Position numbers and translations under genes: made by a program. From Candidatus Prevotella equi (GTDB lineage Bacteria > Bacteroidota > Bacteroidia > Bacteroidales > Bacteroidaceae), in contig JAGHTW010000072.1 in assembly GCA_018065145.1 (NCBI GenBank), positions 1 to 41,364 on the forward strand: 41,364 nucleotides of DNA, written 5' to 3'. Below are positions 16,872-25,942 of this stretch, in pieces (positions within the stretch are counted from its first letter, which is position 1; each line of letters starts with the position of its first letter). The notes beneath the pieces are model-generated. The model was not told the origin of the DNA and searched no databases. It was given only the letters and a program-made list of their open reading frames with translations.

Positions 16872-17141
16872 ATGAACACCAACAACAAAGACACCGTAGC
16901 TGTAGCAATGGCTGTGATAATGGTCATCAGCGGAATATTCCTTAGCGTTGCCAGCTTCTTCCTCAATCACTACACCATTCACGAATCCATACTTGGATAC
17001 GTCGGCGAAGCACTTGCTTTCGCAGGATGTATCTTCGGCGCTCACATGTATCTGAAAACAAAGTTTTCGGAGATGAGGGCTGACATGGAATCTAAAATCG
17101 CTAGTTTAACACAAAAACAATCTGAAAATGAGAAGGATTAA
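16872..17141 (+). CDS. Putative holin
   Basis: The 89-residue product has two membrane segments, at about 9-33 (VAVAMAVIMVISGIFLSVASFFL) and 42-63 (LGYVGEALAFAGCIFGAHMYL), then a charged, coiled C-terminal tail. Small size, two or so helices and a charged tail fit holins. Location supports this: it overlaps the endolysin gene by 14 bp, and a spanin-like gene follows. Holins diverge quickly, so this is by context; it would form holes in the inner membrane that let the endolysin out. Confidence 0.7.
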   Translation: MNTNNKDTVAVAMAVIMVISGIFLSVASFFLNHYTIHESILGYVGEALAFAGCIFGAHMYLKTKFSEMRADMESKIASLTQKQSENEKD

Positions 17142-17538
17142 CAGAATCATCATTCATTGCTCTGCAACGGCAGAGGGAAAGGACTACACTGTTGCCAACA
17201 TAACGGCATGGCACAAACAACGTGGCTTCAAAACTATAGGATACCACTTCGTCATCTATCGTGATGGCTCTGTCCATAAAGGACGTGCCATAGAAGAGGT
17301 GGGAGCACATTGCACTGGATATAACGCAAGTTCCATAGGAATATGCTATATCGGTGGGTGTGCCTCGGACGGCAAGAAGCCGAAGGATACACGCACACAG
17401 GAACAGCGCACCGCACTACGAACTCTTCTGACTCAGCTGAAGAAGCAGTTTCCACAAGCCACAATACACGGACATCGTGAATTTGCTGCAAAAGCATGTC
17501 CGTCATTCGACGTCGCAGAGTATAACGACATTAAATGA
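17128..17538 (+). CDS. Phage endolysin, N-acetylmuramoyl-L-alanine amidase (Amidase_2)
   Basis: The product has 136 residues and is a bare Amidase_2 domain of the T7-lysozyme type. The zinc ligands are visible: H10 (IIIHCSAT), H116 (HGHREF) and C124 (KACPSFD). The catalytic pair is Y39 (IGYHF) and K122, placed two residues before C124 as in T7 lysozyme. It cleaves the amide bond between muramic acid and the stem peptide. There is no signal peptide, so release depends on the holin encoded by the overlapping upstream gene. The wall-binding domain seen in larger amidases is absent. Confidence 0.95.
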   Translation: MRRINRIIIHCSATAEGKDYTVANITAWHKQRGFKTIGYHFVIYRDGSVHKGRAIEEVGAHCTGYNASSIGICYIGGCASDGKKPKDTRTQEQRTALRTLLTQLKKQFPQATIHGHREFAAKACPSFDVAEYNDIK

Positions 17539-17544
17539 TAGCCT

Positions 17545-18087
17545 ATGAAAAGATTTCTCCTTATATGTATAATGACAATTCTCTTCATAGGCTGTGGTAC
17601 CAAGAAGAGTGTCACGATGGAAAGGGTACAGAAAAATGACAGCACTGTCGTTTGCTCTGATCATTATTTCCGCAACCTTTCCATCGATAGCGTGTTCTCC
17701 GGTTGCAATGTGAAGATAGATAGCATCGAGATACTTTCATTCTTCACACCGCAACCGTCAAACACTGACGGTAAGCCGTATATTGCTTACATCGATGCTG
17801 AAGGGGCAGATGATTGTAGTGGCTTCTCCGCAACCAAACCTCGTTTGGTGCTAACGAAGACAACAATCAAAGGATTATCCCTTTCTTCCGAAATGGTAAA
17901 AAAGTCAAACACAAATGTTTATCAGTCTGACTCTGTAAGAATGATGACGTCCTCGAAAGTGGACAACAATATTTCTCAGAAGTCTGAGAAAAAGAATAAA
18001 TCTGATATAACTATGCTATTGTTATCATTGGCTTTTCTCCTACTTGTAGTATTATCTATTTTCTTGATCATCAAGAAGACTTGGTAG
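17545..18087 (+). CDS. Lipoprotein with C-terminal membrane anchor, likely unimolecular spanin
   Basis: The product has 180 residues. It starts MKRFLLICIMTILFIGCGTKKS, a lipoprotein signal with a lipobox LFIGC (F at -3 is slightly unusual), and ends in a single membrane helix, ITMLLLSLAFLLLVVLSIFLII, plus KKTW. A protein anchored in the outer membrane by lipid and in the inner membrane by a C-terminal helix is the layout of unimolecular spanins such as phage T1 gp11, which fuse the two membranes in the last step of lysis. It follows the amidase by 6 bp. The periplasmic part is not obviously coiled-coil, which is normal for u-spanins. Confidence 0.75.
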   Translation: MKRFLLICIMTILFIGCGTKKSVTMERVQKNDSTVVCSDHYFRNLSIDSVFSGCNVKIDSIEILSFFTPQPSNTDGKPYIAYIDAEGADDCSGFSATKPRLVLTKTTIKGLSLSSEMVKKSNTNVYQSDSVRMMTSSKVDNNISQKSEKKNKSDITMLLLSLAFLLLVVLSIFLIIKKTW

Positions 18088-18103
18088 AATAATGTAATTA
18101 TGT

Positions 18104-18174
18104 GGGGCGCAGTAAGTCAAGGCAGGATGTCACACCGCAGACATTCACACCCTTGACTTACTGCGCCCCTTTTC
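18104..18174 (+). terminator. Very strong terminator-like hairpin after the lysis genes
   Basis: A perfect 19-bp inverted repeat, GGGGCGCAGTAAGTCAAGG (18104-18122) and its complement (18151-18169), is followed by TTTTC. It would stop the lysis transcript, or form the 5' boundary of the structured region that begins at 18179. Confidence 0.8.
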
Positions 18175-18449
18175 TTATCCCACCCACCCAAGAGCCAAAG
18201 GAGGTGCTGCAGCTATCCGAAACCCCTTGATGTACGAAGAGTGCTGGAAAAAGTTCATTGCATTTCGTTATGAGTGTAAGACCTATCTACGAAAAGTCTC
18301 ACACGTTGCCATAACAAGATGCAGTGATTTTTCTGGCGCACACATCGTCCACCGCACATTTTATCATTCGCGTGAAGCGAAAAGTATAAAATGAGCGGAA
18401 GGGATTTCGGATTACTGCCACACCTCCTCTGGCGCTTTACCCCTTGTCT

Positions 18450-18879
18450 GGTAAGCAGAGCTTGGCATTTCCGACGCAAGAGACTTGCGAGTATCTTTCC
18501 CCACCCATAGTATGAGGCATGTGCTATGCCCGAGACCTTCAGCTTGGTGCATTCACTAATTGGGCTAATGCAGTGCCTTTCTATATGAAACCCCAACACA
18601 ATGTATGGTAAGAGTATTGGCAATTCTGTACGATATATGTTGCAAGGTATGAAGTCCTATATACACTCGTGTAAAAAAGACTTCATAGCATTTCTTGTAA
18701 CGAATATCGTGAATTGCTGGCATACACTTTCCATCACAACGTCTGCATGGCGAGCCTGCAGTCTTTGCTTATGGGGTTCACATAGAAAGGAACGGCATCA
18801 GCTATTCCAACACTAATGCCCCTGGGCTTTGGCTCTTACATGGCACATTCCTCATACTTCTCCCACCCATATTTGTTTT
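18450..18879 (+). repeat. Tandem RNA unit, copy 1
   Basis: This copy starts with GGTAAGCAGAGCTTGGCAT and contains CGCAAG AGA CTTGCG, then a long central hairpin: GCAATTC (18620-18626)/GAATTGC (18711-18717), GTTGCAAG (18639-18646)/CTTGTAAC (18694-18701) and TATGAAGTC (18648-18656)/GACTTCATA (18679-18687). A CTGCA/TGCAG hairpin follows near 18743. Confidence 0.85.
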
Positions 18880-19298
18880 GGTAAGCAGAGCTTGGCATCG
18901 TCTGACGCAAGAGACTTGCGAGTATCTTACCCACCCAGAAGCACGGAGATTGTGAGATGGCTGAGACCTTCTGCCTGGTGTATTCACTCATTGGGATAAT
19001 GCTACGACTTATCTGATACGAAACCAACGCAATGCTCAGTAAGAGTATTGGCGATTCTGTACGGTATATGTTGCAAGGTATGTAGTCCTATTATAATAAG
19101 ACTACATAGCTGTTCTTGCAACGTATATCGTGAATCACTGGCATACACTTACTTATGCACCGTCTGCTTGGCAAGCCTGCAGACTTTGCTTATGGCTCGT
19201 ATCGCTAAGGCGCAGTATTACCTGATCCAACGCTAATACACCTTGGCATCGGCTCTTCCACCGCACAATCCCCGCACTTCGTCCCACCCTGATTTGTC
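18880..19298 (+). repeat. Tandem RNA unit, copy 2
   Basis: The same unit, 430 bp further on and slightly shorter. The central hairpin has GATTC (19053-19057)/GAATC (19132-19136), GTTGCAAG/CTTGCAAC (19070-19077/19115-19122) and TATGTAGTC (19079-19087)/GACTACATA (19100-19108). Loops between the arms differ in length and sequence from copy 1, while the arms stay complementary. Confidence 0.85.
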
Positions 19299-19743
19299 AC
19301 ATAGGGATATGTGACTAAATCACACAAGGAAACATTGGTTTGCATGCAAACTCAATCATTCCTTTGTGTATTGACACAACACAAGGTTGTGAAAGAGGTA
19401 CAGGCGAGAACGAAATACCTCTTTGCCAAAATCAGAGATTTCTCGCAAGAGGTTTTTCGTACACGCCCGACAGCATCCTACCGTACATATTCCGCTTGGG
19501 GAAAAGGGGCATTTTCAAAGACGCAAGGCAGGGCGGTCGGGGGGTGGTTTCACGAAAACCAGGGAAAACTGATTTTTCCCTGGACCCTTTGTGACTGATA
19601 ATCAACGACTTCGTATTTTGAGGAGCGGAAAATTGTAATATTCTTAAATTTTTCGCCTAATTAGCGGTAGAAATGCGCCCTAATAATCAGCCTTTTACAT
19701 TGCTTCCAAAGGGCTTGTCTTTTTATCATCAGTCAATAAGCGG

Positions 19744-19751
19744 TAACTTTG
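19744..19751 (+). promoter_or_regulatory. -7 box before the tape measure gene
   Basis: TAACTTTG lies 29 bp before the ATG at 19781. A longer upstream start for the gene would overlap it, which supports the later start. No good -33 element is seen. Confidence 0.5.
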
Positions 19752-19780
19752 TGTCAAAGTTGATTATTTTCTATGATTTT

Positions 19781-22700
19781 ATGAGCGATAACGTAACAAA
19801 AGCAACCGTTGAGCTGCTTGTCAACGGACAGAATGCGCAATCTACTCTTAACCAGTTGCGCAAAAACGCCTTGGACTTGGAATCAGCCATAGCAAAAGCG
19901 GCATCTGCCGGAAATAAGACTGATTTGAAGAGGCTAAGGAAAGAACTGGCTGACACCAAGAGGCAGATAAGAGAGATAGAGTCGTCCACACAACAGGTGG
20001 AGGATGTACTGACTCATCTCGATAAGGCTACACCACGAGAACTGAACCGATCTCTGCAAACTCTTAACCGTCAGCTGGAGTATATAGAGCGCGGTTCTTC
20101 TGCGTGGGATGCGCACACGGAGAAAATACGTCGTGTGAAAGAGGAGATAGCGCGTGTAAATGATGACCTTCGCCTACAAGAAGGATTATGGCAGAGGATG
20201 AACCACACGCTGAACGACTGGCAGACAACAATAATGGGTGTAGCTGCCGCCATTACTGGCTTGATAATGGCAGGACGTTCCGCCGTTTCTGCCTATGCTG
20301 AAATGGATGATGAACTTGCGAATGTCAGGAAATTTACAGGCATGGCAAGCGAACAAGTGTCAGAGCTGAACGAGGAATTTAAGCAGATTGATACCAGATC
20401 GTCGCGCCTTGAAATGAATAAACTAGCAGAGGAAGCAGGACGTTTAGGTAAAACTTCTACAGAAGATGTACTTGGCTTTGTCAAGGCGGCAGACCAAATA
20501 AATGTCGCTCTTGATGATCTTGGAGAAGGTGCTACGCTGACTTTATCCAAGCTGACAAATATATTTGGTGATGAAGAGCGACTGGGTACTGAAAAGGCTC
20601 TTTTGTCTGTTGGCTCTGTTATCAACGAACTGTCGCAGAACTGTACCGCCAGTGCACCGTATCTTGCTGACTTCGCAAAAAGAATGGCAGGTGTAGGCGC
20701 TCAGGCGAACATGACAATTCCACAAATCATGGCTTTTGCCGCTGTCCTGGACTCACAAGGTCAGGCTTGTGAGATGTCTGCTACTGCATTGTCGAAACTG
20801 ACAATGGATTTGTTCAAGGACACGGAAAAGGTGGCAAAAGCAGTCGGCATACCTCTTCAGACGTTAAAAGAAGCACTGGATTCATCAACAAACGAAGGTC
20901 TGTTGATGCTCCTTCAGAGGCTACATGATTTGGGGGATATGTCAGTTCTTGCTCCAGTATTTAAGGATATGGGAGAGAACGGTGCAAGGGCATCACAGGT
21001 GATAGCGGCTCTTGCAGGAAACATTGACACTCTTAAACAACAGCAACAAGAAGCACAAAAGGCTTTTAATGAAGGTACATCAGTAACAAAGGAGTTCAAC
21101 ACACAGAACAATACAGTTCAGGCAGGTCTTGACAAAGCAAAGAAACGTGTGTCTGAACTGGCGATAGAACTGGGTGAGAAGCTGCTTCCTATCATGGAAC
21201 ATGTAATGAGTTCCACAACGTTGATGATGAAACTGATGAATACAATTGCAGATTTCATTATAAAGCATAAAGAGGAAATTGCTTCTCTGACAGTCCTTAT
21301 AAGTGCTTATGCTGTTGGTGTCAATGCGGTTTCTATTTATACCAAGGCAGCAACAGTAGCTACCGAAGCGTGGAATCTCGTTGCAGGAAACATTGCCAAG
21401 ACATATAAAGGTTTTACTGCTGCTCTTGTCCTTCATCGTGAAGCATTGGCAGGGTGTACTGTTGCCAATGCAAAACTGCATACACAGATGTTGGCGCAGA
21501 ATGTGGTGACAAAATTAGTGACAGCGTCAACCATTGCCATGAAAACGGCATACTATGCTATGACTTTACAGTTTAAGGCTGCTGGCACTTCACTAAAATC
21601 ACTTCACGCTGTAATGTCGGCTAATCCTTACGGGTTGGTGCTTGCTGCTATAGCAGCTGTTACAATGGCTATATACAAGAATGTCCAGGCCCGAAAGGAG
21701 AAGCATGAACAGATGCTTAGGGAAATAGAGGAAGAGCGCGAAATGATGAAAGAATATCGTGAGTCGTATGCGCATATTAATATGCTTAATAAAATCCTTC
21801 ACGATAATTCTAAGAGTATTGATGATAGACGCAAGGCTCTAAATCAACTGAAACAGATAGTTCCTGACTATCACGCTGATCTTACGACAGAAGGAAATCT
21901 GATACGTGACAATACGGAAGCATTGACAATATATCTGGAGAAATTACGTCAGTCAGCTGTGATGAAAGCGAATCGTGACAAGTTGGAAAAACTGTATGTA
22001 GAACAGGACGAGCTTCAGGAACAAGAACGACAGGAGTCTTCTGCTTATTGGCATGTGAAGCAGACTAATACATTGCAGGGATATGACAGTAACAGCGGAA
22101 TGAGTAAATTCAACAACTGGTTAATGGGGTTATTCGGCGTTGAAGATACTGAAGGTGGAACGAAAACAAAGCTTGATGCAACACAAACGAAACTGGCTGA
22201 GGTAAATGCAAAAATTGCTGAACTTGAAAAGAAAGTCGTACCAGAGGATTCTCAGACAAATAACAGTAATGATGCCGGAAGTTCTGGCTCTGGAGGTGGC
22301 GCAACCACCTCATTTACTCCGTCACATTCTAACTCTTCTTCAAAAGAAGATAGGTTCAAAGCTGAAAAGGAATGGAAAGAACGCGAGGAAGCTCTCAACA
22401 GGATAGCATACGCAACAGGACAGAGGAACTACGAGGATTACACAAAGCGTATGGATGAGATTGCTGTTGAGTTCTATACACGACAGTTATCACATACCGA
22501 CTTATCGGAGAACGAACGTCTTTCCATTCAGGCACAGTATTATGAGGCAACGAAGAAACAGTCTGAGGATGAACAGAAGCAGACGATTCAGCAAGAGAAA
22601 GAGGCGTATGCTGAAAAACTCGCTGCACTGAAGCAGAATTATGTCGATGGAAAGATTACCTTACAGGTATATAACGATAGTTCGCAACTGCTGGAATTGG

Positions 22701-23986
22701 AGCATCTGCGAAAGATGGTTCAGATAACGAAGGACGGCACGACGGAACGTCTTGAAGCGGAAAAGGCATATAATGACAAACTGATTGCCGACATGAAGAA
22801 AAGGCAACAGGAGGTGGAAGCAGCAGAGAAACAGCATCAGGATAATCTGAAACGTATGAAAGATAAGTATTTCGGTGACAATCCTCAGGAGAGGAAAGCG
22901 AAATATGATGCTGATATTGCTCTGCTGACAGAGGTGTTTAATGCTGAAATAGCTGCTGCTGGCGATAATGCTGATGAGAAATTGCGTATCGAAGAGGCTT
23001 TTCAGCAAGCAAAACTGGAGTTGCTGAAGGAGTATAACCTTCTTACAGAAGAGGAAAATCAGAATTTCTTGCAGTCATGGAACGAGAACATAATGGCGTT
23101 TCTTGAAACGGACGTCGGCAGTGCCATTCAGGGGGGATTACAGACTCTTGTTTCGTCCATGAGTAGCATATTTCAGCAGTTGACTTCGTTAGTACAAGCA
23201 GAGCTGCAGATACAAACGAACTCTATAAACAAAAGGTATGATGCAGAGGTTAAGGCAGCAGAAGGCAACAGATATAAGATTAATCAGATCGAGAAGAAAC
23301 GTGAAGCGGAAACTAAAAAGGCCAAAGATGAAGCAAACAAGAAAATGTTTGCTATGCAGGTGGCTCAGGCTGTTGCTTCTACGGCTCTCTCTGCTATCAA
23401 TGCTTATTCTTCTGCGGCACAGGTTCCTATGATTGGTTATATCCTGGCACCAATAGCAGCAGCTGCGGCCATCGCTGCCGGAGCAATTCAAATTGCAGCT
23501 ATCAAAAAGCAACAGGAGGCATCGGCATCACAAGGGTATATGAAGGGTGGCTTTACTCCTGACGGACGTATAGACGAAGAGGTTGGAGTCGTACATGCCG
23601 GGGAGTGGGTGGCTTCACGAAAGCTTCTGGCTTCTCCTGTGGCACGTCCGCTGATAAATGCTCTTGATTATGCGCAGAAGACTAACACCATTGGTTCTCT
23701 GAAATCTGAAGATGTTAGCAGGACAATTACCGCACCTACGGTAATGGCGCAAAATACAACAGATATAATGCCTTCACTTCTCTTGCAACCAAGCGAAGAT
23801 GAGAGGGAGCATTCTACAGCGGATTCTGAAACATTGTCTTCTTATTCTGAGACAATGAAGAAGTTACAAGAGAGGCTAGAAGAACCTTTCGTAACAGTGA
23901 ATACTGTCACTGGTGACTTCGGAATAAAGCAGGCTCAGGATGAGTATGATATTCTAATGAGAAATAAATCACCTAAAAGTTGGTAA
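19781..23986 (+). CDS. Phage tail tape measure protein
   Basis: The chosen start (MSDNVTKATVELLVNGQNAQ) gives 1401 residues; an earlier ATG at 19673 would overlap the -7 box. Residues 5-150 are coiled-coil (AQSTLNQLRKNALDLESAIA...). A hydrophobic segment, TIMGVAAAITGLIMAGRSAV, is followed by the TP901-type core (MDDELANVRKFTGMASEQV... TLSKLTNIFGDEE... ANMTIPQIMAFAAVLDSQG). Further coiled coils fill the middle. Near the end, a hydrophobic IGYILAPIAAAAAIAAGAIQIAAI is followed by the Gly-rich GYMKGGFTPDGRIDEEVGVVHAGEW, usual in Bacteroidetes tape measures. Its length implies a siphophage tail of considerable length. The tail hub gene starts 2 bp after its stop. Confidence 0.95.
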   Translation: MSDNVTKATVELLVNGQNAQSTLNQLRKNALDLESAIAKAASAGNKTDLKRLRKELADTKRQIREIESSTQQVEDVLTHLDKATPRELNRSLQTLNRQLEYIERGSSAWDAHTEKIRRVKEEIARVNDDLRLQEGLWQRMNHTLNDWQTTIMGVAAAITGLIMAGRSAVSAYAEMDDELANVRKFTGMASEQVSELNEEFKQIDTRSSRLEMNKLAEEAGRLGKTSTEDVLGFVKAADQINVALDDLGEGATLTLSKLTNIFGDEERLGTEKALLSVGSVINELSQNCTASAPYLADFAKRMAGVGAQANMTIPQIMAFAAVLDSQGQACEMSATALSKLTMDLFKDTEKVAKAVGIPLQTLKEALDSSTNEGLLMLLQRLHDLGDMSVLAPVFKDMGENGARASQVIAALAGNIDTLKQQQQEAQKAFNEGTSVTKEFNTQNNTVQAGLDKAKKRVSELAIELGEKLLPIMEHVMSSTTLMMKLMNTIADFIIKHKEEIASLTVLISAYAVGVNAVSIYTKAATVATEAWNLVAGNIAKTYKGFTAALVLHREALAGCTVANAKLHTQMLAQNVVTKLVTASTIAMKTAYYAMTLQFKAAGTSLKSLHAVMSANPYGLVLAAIAAVTMAIYKNVQARKEKHEQMLREIEEEREMMKEYRESYAHINMLNKILHDNSKSIDDRRKALNQLKQIVPDYHADLTTEGNLIRDNTEALTIYLEKLRQSAVMKANRDKLEKLYVEQDELQEQERQESSAYWHVKQTNTLQGYDSNSGMSKFNNWLMGLFGVEDTEGGTKTKLDATQTKLAEVNAKIAELEKKVVPEDSQTNNSNDAGSSGSGGGATTSFTPSHSNSSSKEDRFKAEKEWKEREEALNRIAYATGQRNYEDYTKRMDEIAVEFYTRQLSHTDLSENERLSIQAQYYEATKKQSEDEQKQTIQQEKEAYAEKLAALKQNYVDGKITLQVYNDSSQLLELEHLRKMVQITKDGTTERLEAEKAYNDKLIADMKKRQQEVEAAEKQHQDNLKRMKDKYFGDNPQERKAKYDADIALLTEVFNAEIAAAGDNADEKLRIEEAFQQAKLELLKEYNLLTEEENQNFLQSWNENIMAFLETDVGSAIQGGLQTLVSSMSSIFQQLTSLVQAELQIQTNSINKRYDAEVKAAEGNRYKINQIEKKREAETKKAKDEANKKMFAMQVAQAVASTALSAINAYSSAAQVPMIGYILAPIAAAAAIAAGAIQIAAIKKQQEASASQGYMKGGFTPDGRIDEEVGVVHAGEWVASRKLLASPVARPLINALDYAQKTNTIGSLKSEDVSRTITAPTVMAQNTTDIMPSLLLQPSEDEREHSTADSETLSSYSETMKKLQERLEEPFVTVNTVTGDFGIKQAQDEYDILMRNKSPKSW

Positions 23987-23988
23987 CT

Positions 23989-25935
23989 ATGAGAATATTT
24001 ATTGATGGAATAAACGTGTTTCTGAAGAAGGGTACATCGTTTCAGTATGTCGTAGAAAACAGATTGTTTACTGGCTCTAACAATTACACGATGTCGATAA
24101 CGTTCCCGATGAAGGATTGTTGGGAGAACGAAAACGCTTTCTTCTTCATAAACCGTATGGACGGCAACAAGTCAAAAATGACGTATAACTGTGAGATAAT
24201 TGATATAAATTTTGCAAAGTCTGGAACGCTGGTAGTTACCCATATCAATGAAAAGGAGATAAAGGGGCAGTTCCTTGAAGGGCGAGCGGAACAGAACTAC
24301 AATGCGTCATTTGACAAGATATATATCAATGAGATGCAGCTTGGGTATGCTCCAAACGTGACAAAAGGAGCTGTAAATGTTACGACTGCATGGAATTGGT
24401 ACCCTTATGTCAACTGGGTGGCTATACCTTGGGTGAACAACTCTTCTGGATTGCTGCATAACGCTACAGTGCTTAACAACGGCAATCCTGTATGGGAAGA
24501 CTCCAGTGACCTGACGTTTCAGCCATACCTTATTTATATACTGAAGAAGATTTGTTCCAACCTTGGCTATACAGGGGATTTTCACGAGATAGAAAACTCG
24601 AAATACAAGTATCTGCTAATCCTTAACACTCTTCCTCCTGCATGGAAAGTGTATAACTTTGGGGCTGTTCTCCCTCATTGGTCACTAAGTCAGTTCTTTG
24701 AGGAAATAGAGAACTTACTGGAAGGGGAGTTTATAATCAATCACAAAGCTAAGTTGATAACATTTTCATTTACACAACCTTTGCTAAGCAGGTTAAGTGA
24801 AGTGGAAATAGAAACGGTGATAGATTCTTACTCCATAGAGGTATCAATGGAAGAACAGAGCAAATATCTCGGAAGGAAGAATGTTAAGTTTGCAGAAGGG
24901 GATAACCCAAAATGGGCGTATGAGTCATGTCAGTGGTTCATAAACGAGAACGCTTCCAGTGCTCTTGTGTTCAACACATTCGCAGAGTTACAGAACTGGG
25001 CTGGTGGCTATCTGACATCGGGATATGAAAGAACAGTGAATAATCGTGGTGGAGTAGTAGAACGTTATTGGTCTGGTGGATATGACTCCAGAACGCAAAG
25101 CCAAGGTAACAAACTTCTATACTGTAAGGAGATAGATACCTATTTCGTTATGTATAACTACATGTCCACATTCCTGAAGACTGTTGATCATAGTTCCGTA
25201 TTTGGAACTGGTGGTACAACAAACTTTTATCTACATTACTACAAACTGAAACCAGTAAATCGTTTTGGTGAACGATTTGCAGATAGGGATGCAGAAGAAC
25301 TAGAACTGAAGATAATTCCAGCATGGATTGATGAAACAGACTCGGCACATGGTCCGTGTGTGTTTCTTGAATGTGGTGAGATGGGAAGCGCTGAGGTGAA
25401 TATCGACAGTGACGGAAATGTCACTTCTACATCTTCAGGCACCTCCATCGGTGGTGGAAGACGTAGCTCGGGAATGTCCAGGGCATACGTCTCTTCTGAC
25501 AGTGAAGATGATGAGTCAATAGCTCACTCAACTGCTGCAAAGGCTATAATGCGAGGTGAAAACAAAAAATCTGATGCGTACTTTGATGTTATATACGTTG
25601 GATTCTGGGATGGCTCACAAAGACGGTGGGACGGTCTTCTACCTCGCCCAACGACTGACTATATAGATATCGAAGGTGTTTCTTCTCTCAGAAGGAACTC
25701 ACTTTCACTACGCTTGAACAGGACAGGAAACGCATCTGCACCTGCAGACTATCTTCATAAGATTGATGGAAAGAAGAAATTTACCTTCTCGTTCTTTGCT
25801 AATGACATACCTAACCCTATGGCGGTATTCTGCATAAAAGGCAAAAGGTATCTTTGTGAGAAGATAACGGCTACATTTACAGAAAATGGTAGGTCTCAGT
25901 TGTTGAAAGGCACCTTTTACCTGATAGATGAATAA
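23989..25935 (+). CDS. Tail hub / distal tail structural protein
   Basis: The ATG at 23989 is used; a TTG at 23980 would overlap the tape measure stop. The product has 648 residues, begins MRIFIDGINVFLKKGTSFQYVVENRLFTGSNNYTMSITFP, and is beta-rich and aromatic-rich throughout. Residues 490-530 hold a Ser/Gly/Thr-rich linker (GNVTSTSSGTSIGGGRRSSG), followed by a second domain ending RSQLLKGTFYLIDE. Being right after the tape measure it is probably the distal tail or hub protein of the tip. It is the last gene of the phage block, with no further tip or fibre gene after it. It may combine several tip roles, or receptor binding may be coded elsewhere. The function is inferred from position. Confidence 0.7.
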   Translation: MRIFIDGINVFLKKGTSFQYVVENRLFTGSNNYTMSITFPMKDCWENENAFFFINRMDGNKSKMTYNCEIIDINFAKSGTLVVTHINEKEIKGQFLEGRAEQNYNASFDKIYINEMQLGYAPNVTKGAVNVTTAWNWYPYVNWVAIPWVNNSSGLLHNATVLNNGNPVWEDSSDLTFQPYLIYILKKICSNLGYTGDFHEIENSKYKYLLILNTLPPAWKVYNFGAVLPHWSLSQFFEEIENLLEGEFIINHKAKLITFSFTQPLLSRLSEVEIETVIDSYSIEVSMEEQSKYLGRKNVKFAEGDNPKWAYESCQWFINENASSALVFNTFAELQNWAGGYLTSGYERTVNNRGGVVERYWSGGYDSRTQSQGNKLLYCKEIDTYFVMYNYMSTFLKTVDHSSVFGTGGTTNFYLHYYKLKPVNRFGERFADRDAEELELKIIPAWIDETDSAHGPCVFLECGEMGSAEVNIDSDGNVTSTSSGTSIGGGRRSSGMSRAYVSSDSEDDESIAHSTAAKAIMRGENKKSDAYFDVIYVGFWDGSQRRWDGLLPRPTTDYIDIEGVSSLRRNSLSLRLNRTGNASAPADYLHKIDGKKKFTFSFFANDIPNPMAVFCIKGKRYLCEKITATFTENGRSQLLKGTFYLIDE

Positions 25936-25942
25936 TGAAATG

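Larger units (their letters stand above)
18179..19600 (+). ncRNA. Candidate large structured phage RNA
   Basis: About 1.4 kb between the lysis and tape-measure genes holds no plausible gene but is full of pairing. An 11-bp long-range stem, AAGAGCCAAAG (18190-18200) with CTTTGGCTCTT (18827-18837), encloses a long first hairpin (18256-18272 with 18310-18326, one mismatch, plus an inner GTGTAAGAC/GTCTCACAC stem) and the first of two tandem 430-bp units. The 3' part has GTCACATA GGGA TATGTGAC with a GNRA loop, CTC GCAA GAG, AAAGAGGTA/TACCTCTTT, CACAAC/GTTGTG and CCAGGGAAAA/TTTTCCCTGG. G:U pairs occur where the minus strand would have A:C, so the plus strand is the RNA. CCCACCC recurs five times at domain joints. 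No clear promoter is seen; it may be read from upstream genes. Style and place recall GOLLD and ROOL RNAs, without a match I can claim. Confidence 0.7.

Noticed and set aside
18601..18816. Open frames inside the structured region (18601-18816, 18802-19027, 19311-19598)
   Set aside because: They are short, shift frame between the two tandem copies and have no protein character. Base changes follow pairing.
19673..19780. A longer N-terminus for the tape measure protein
   Set aside because: It would overlap the -7 box at 19744-19751 and adds residues unlike the family's start. MSDNVTKATVELL fits better.
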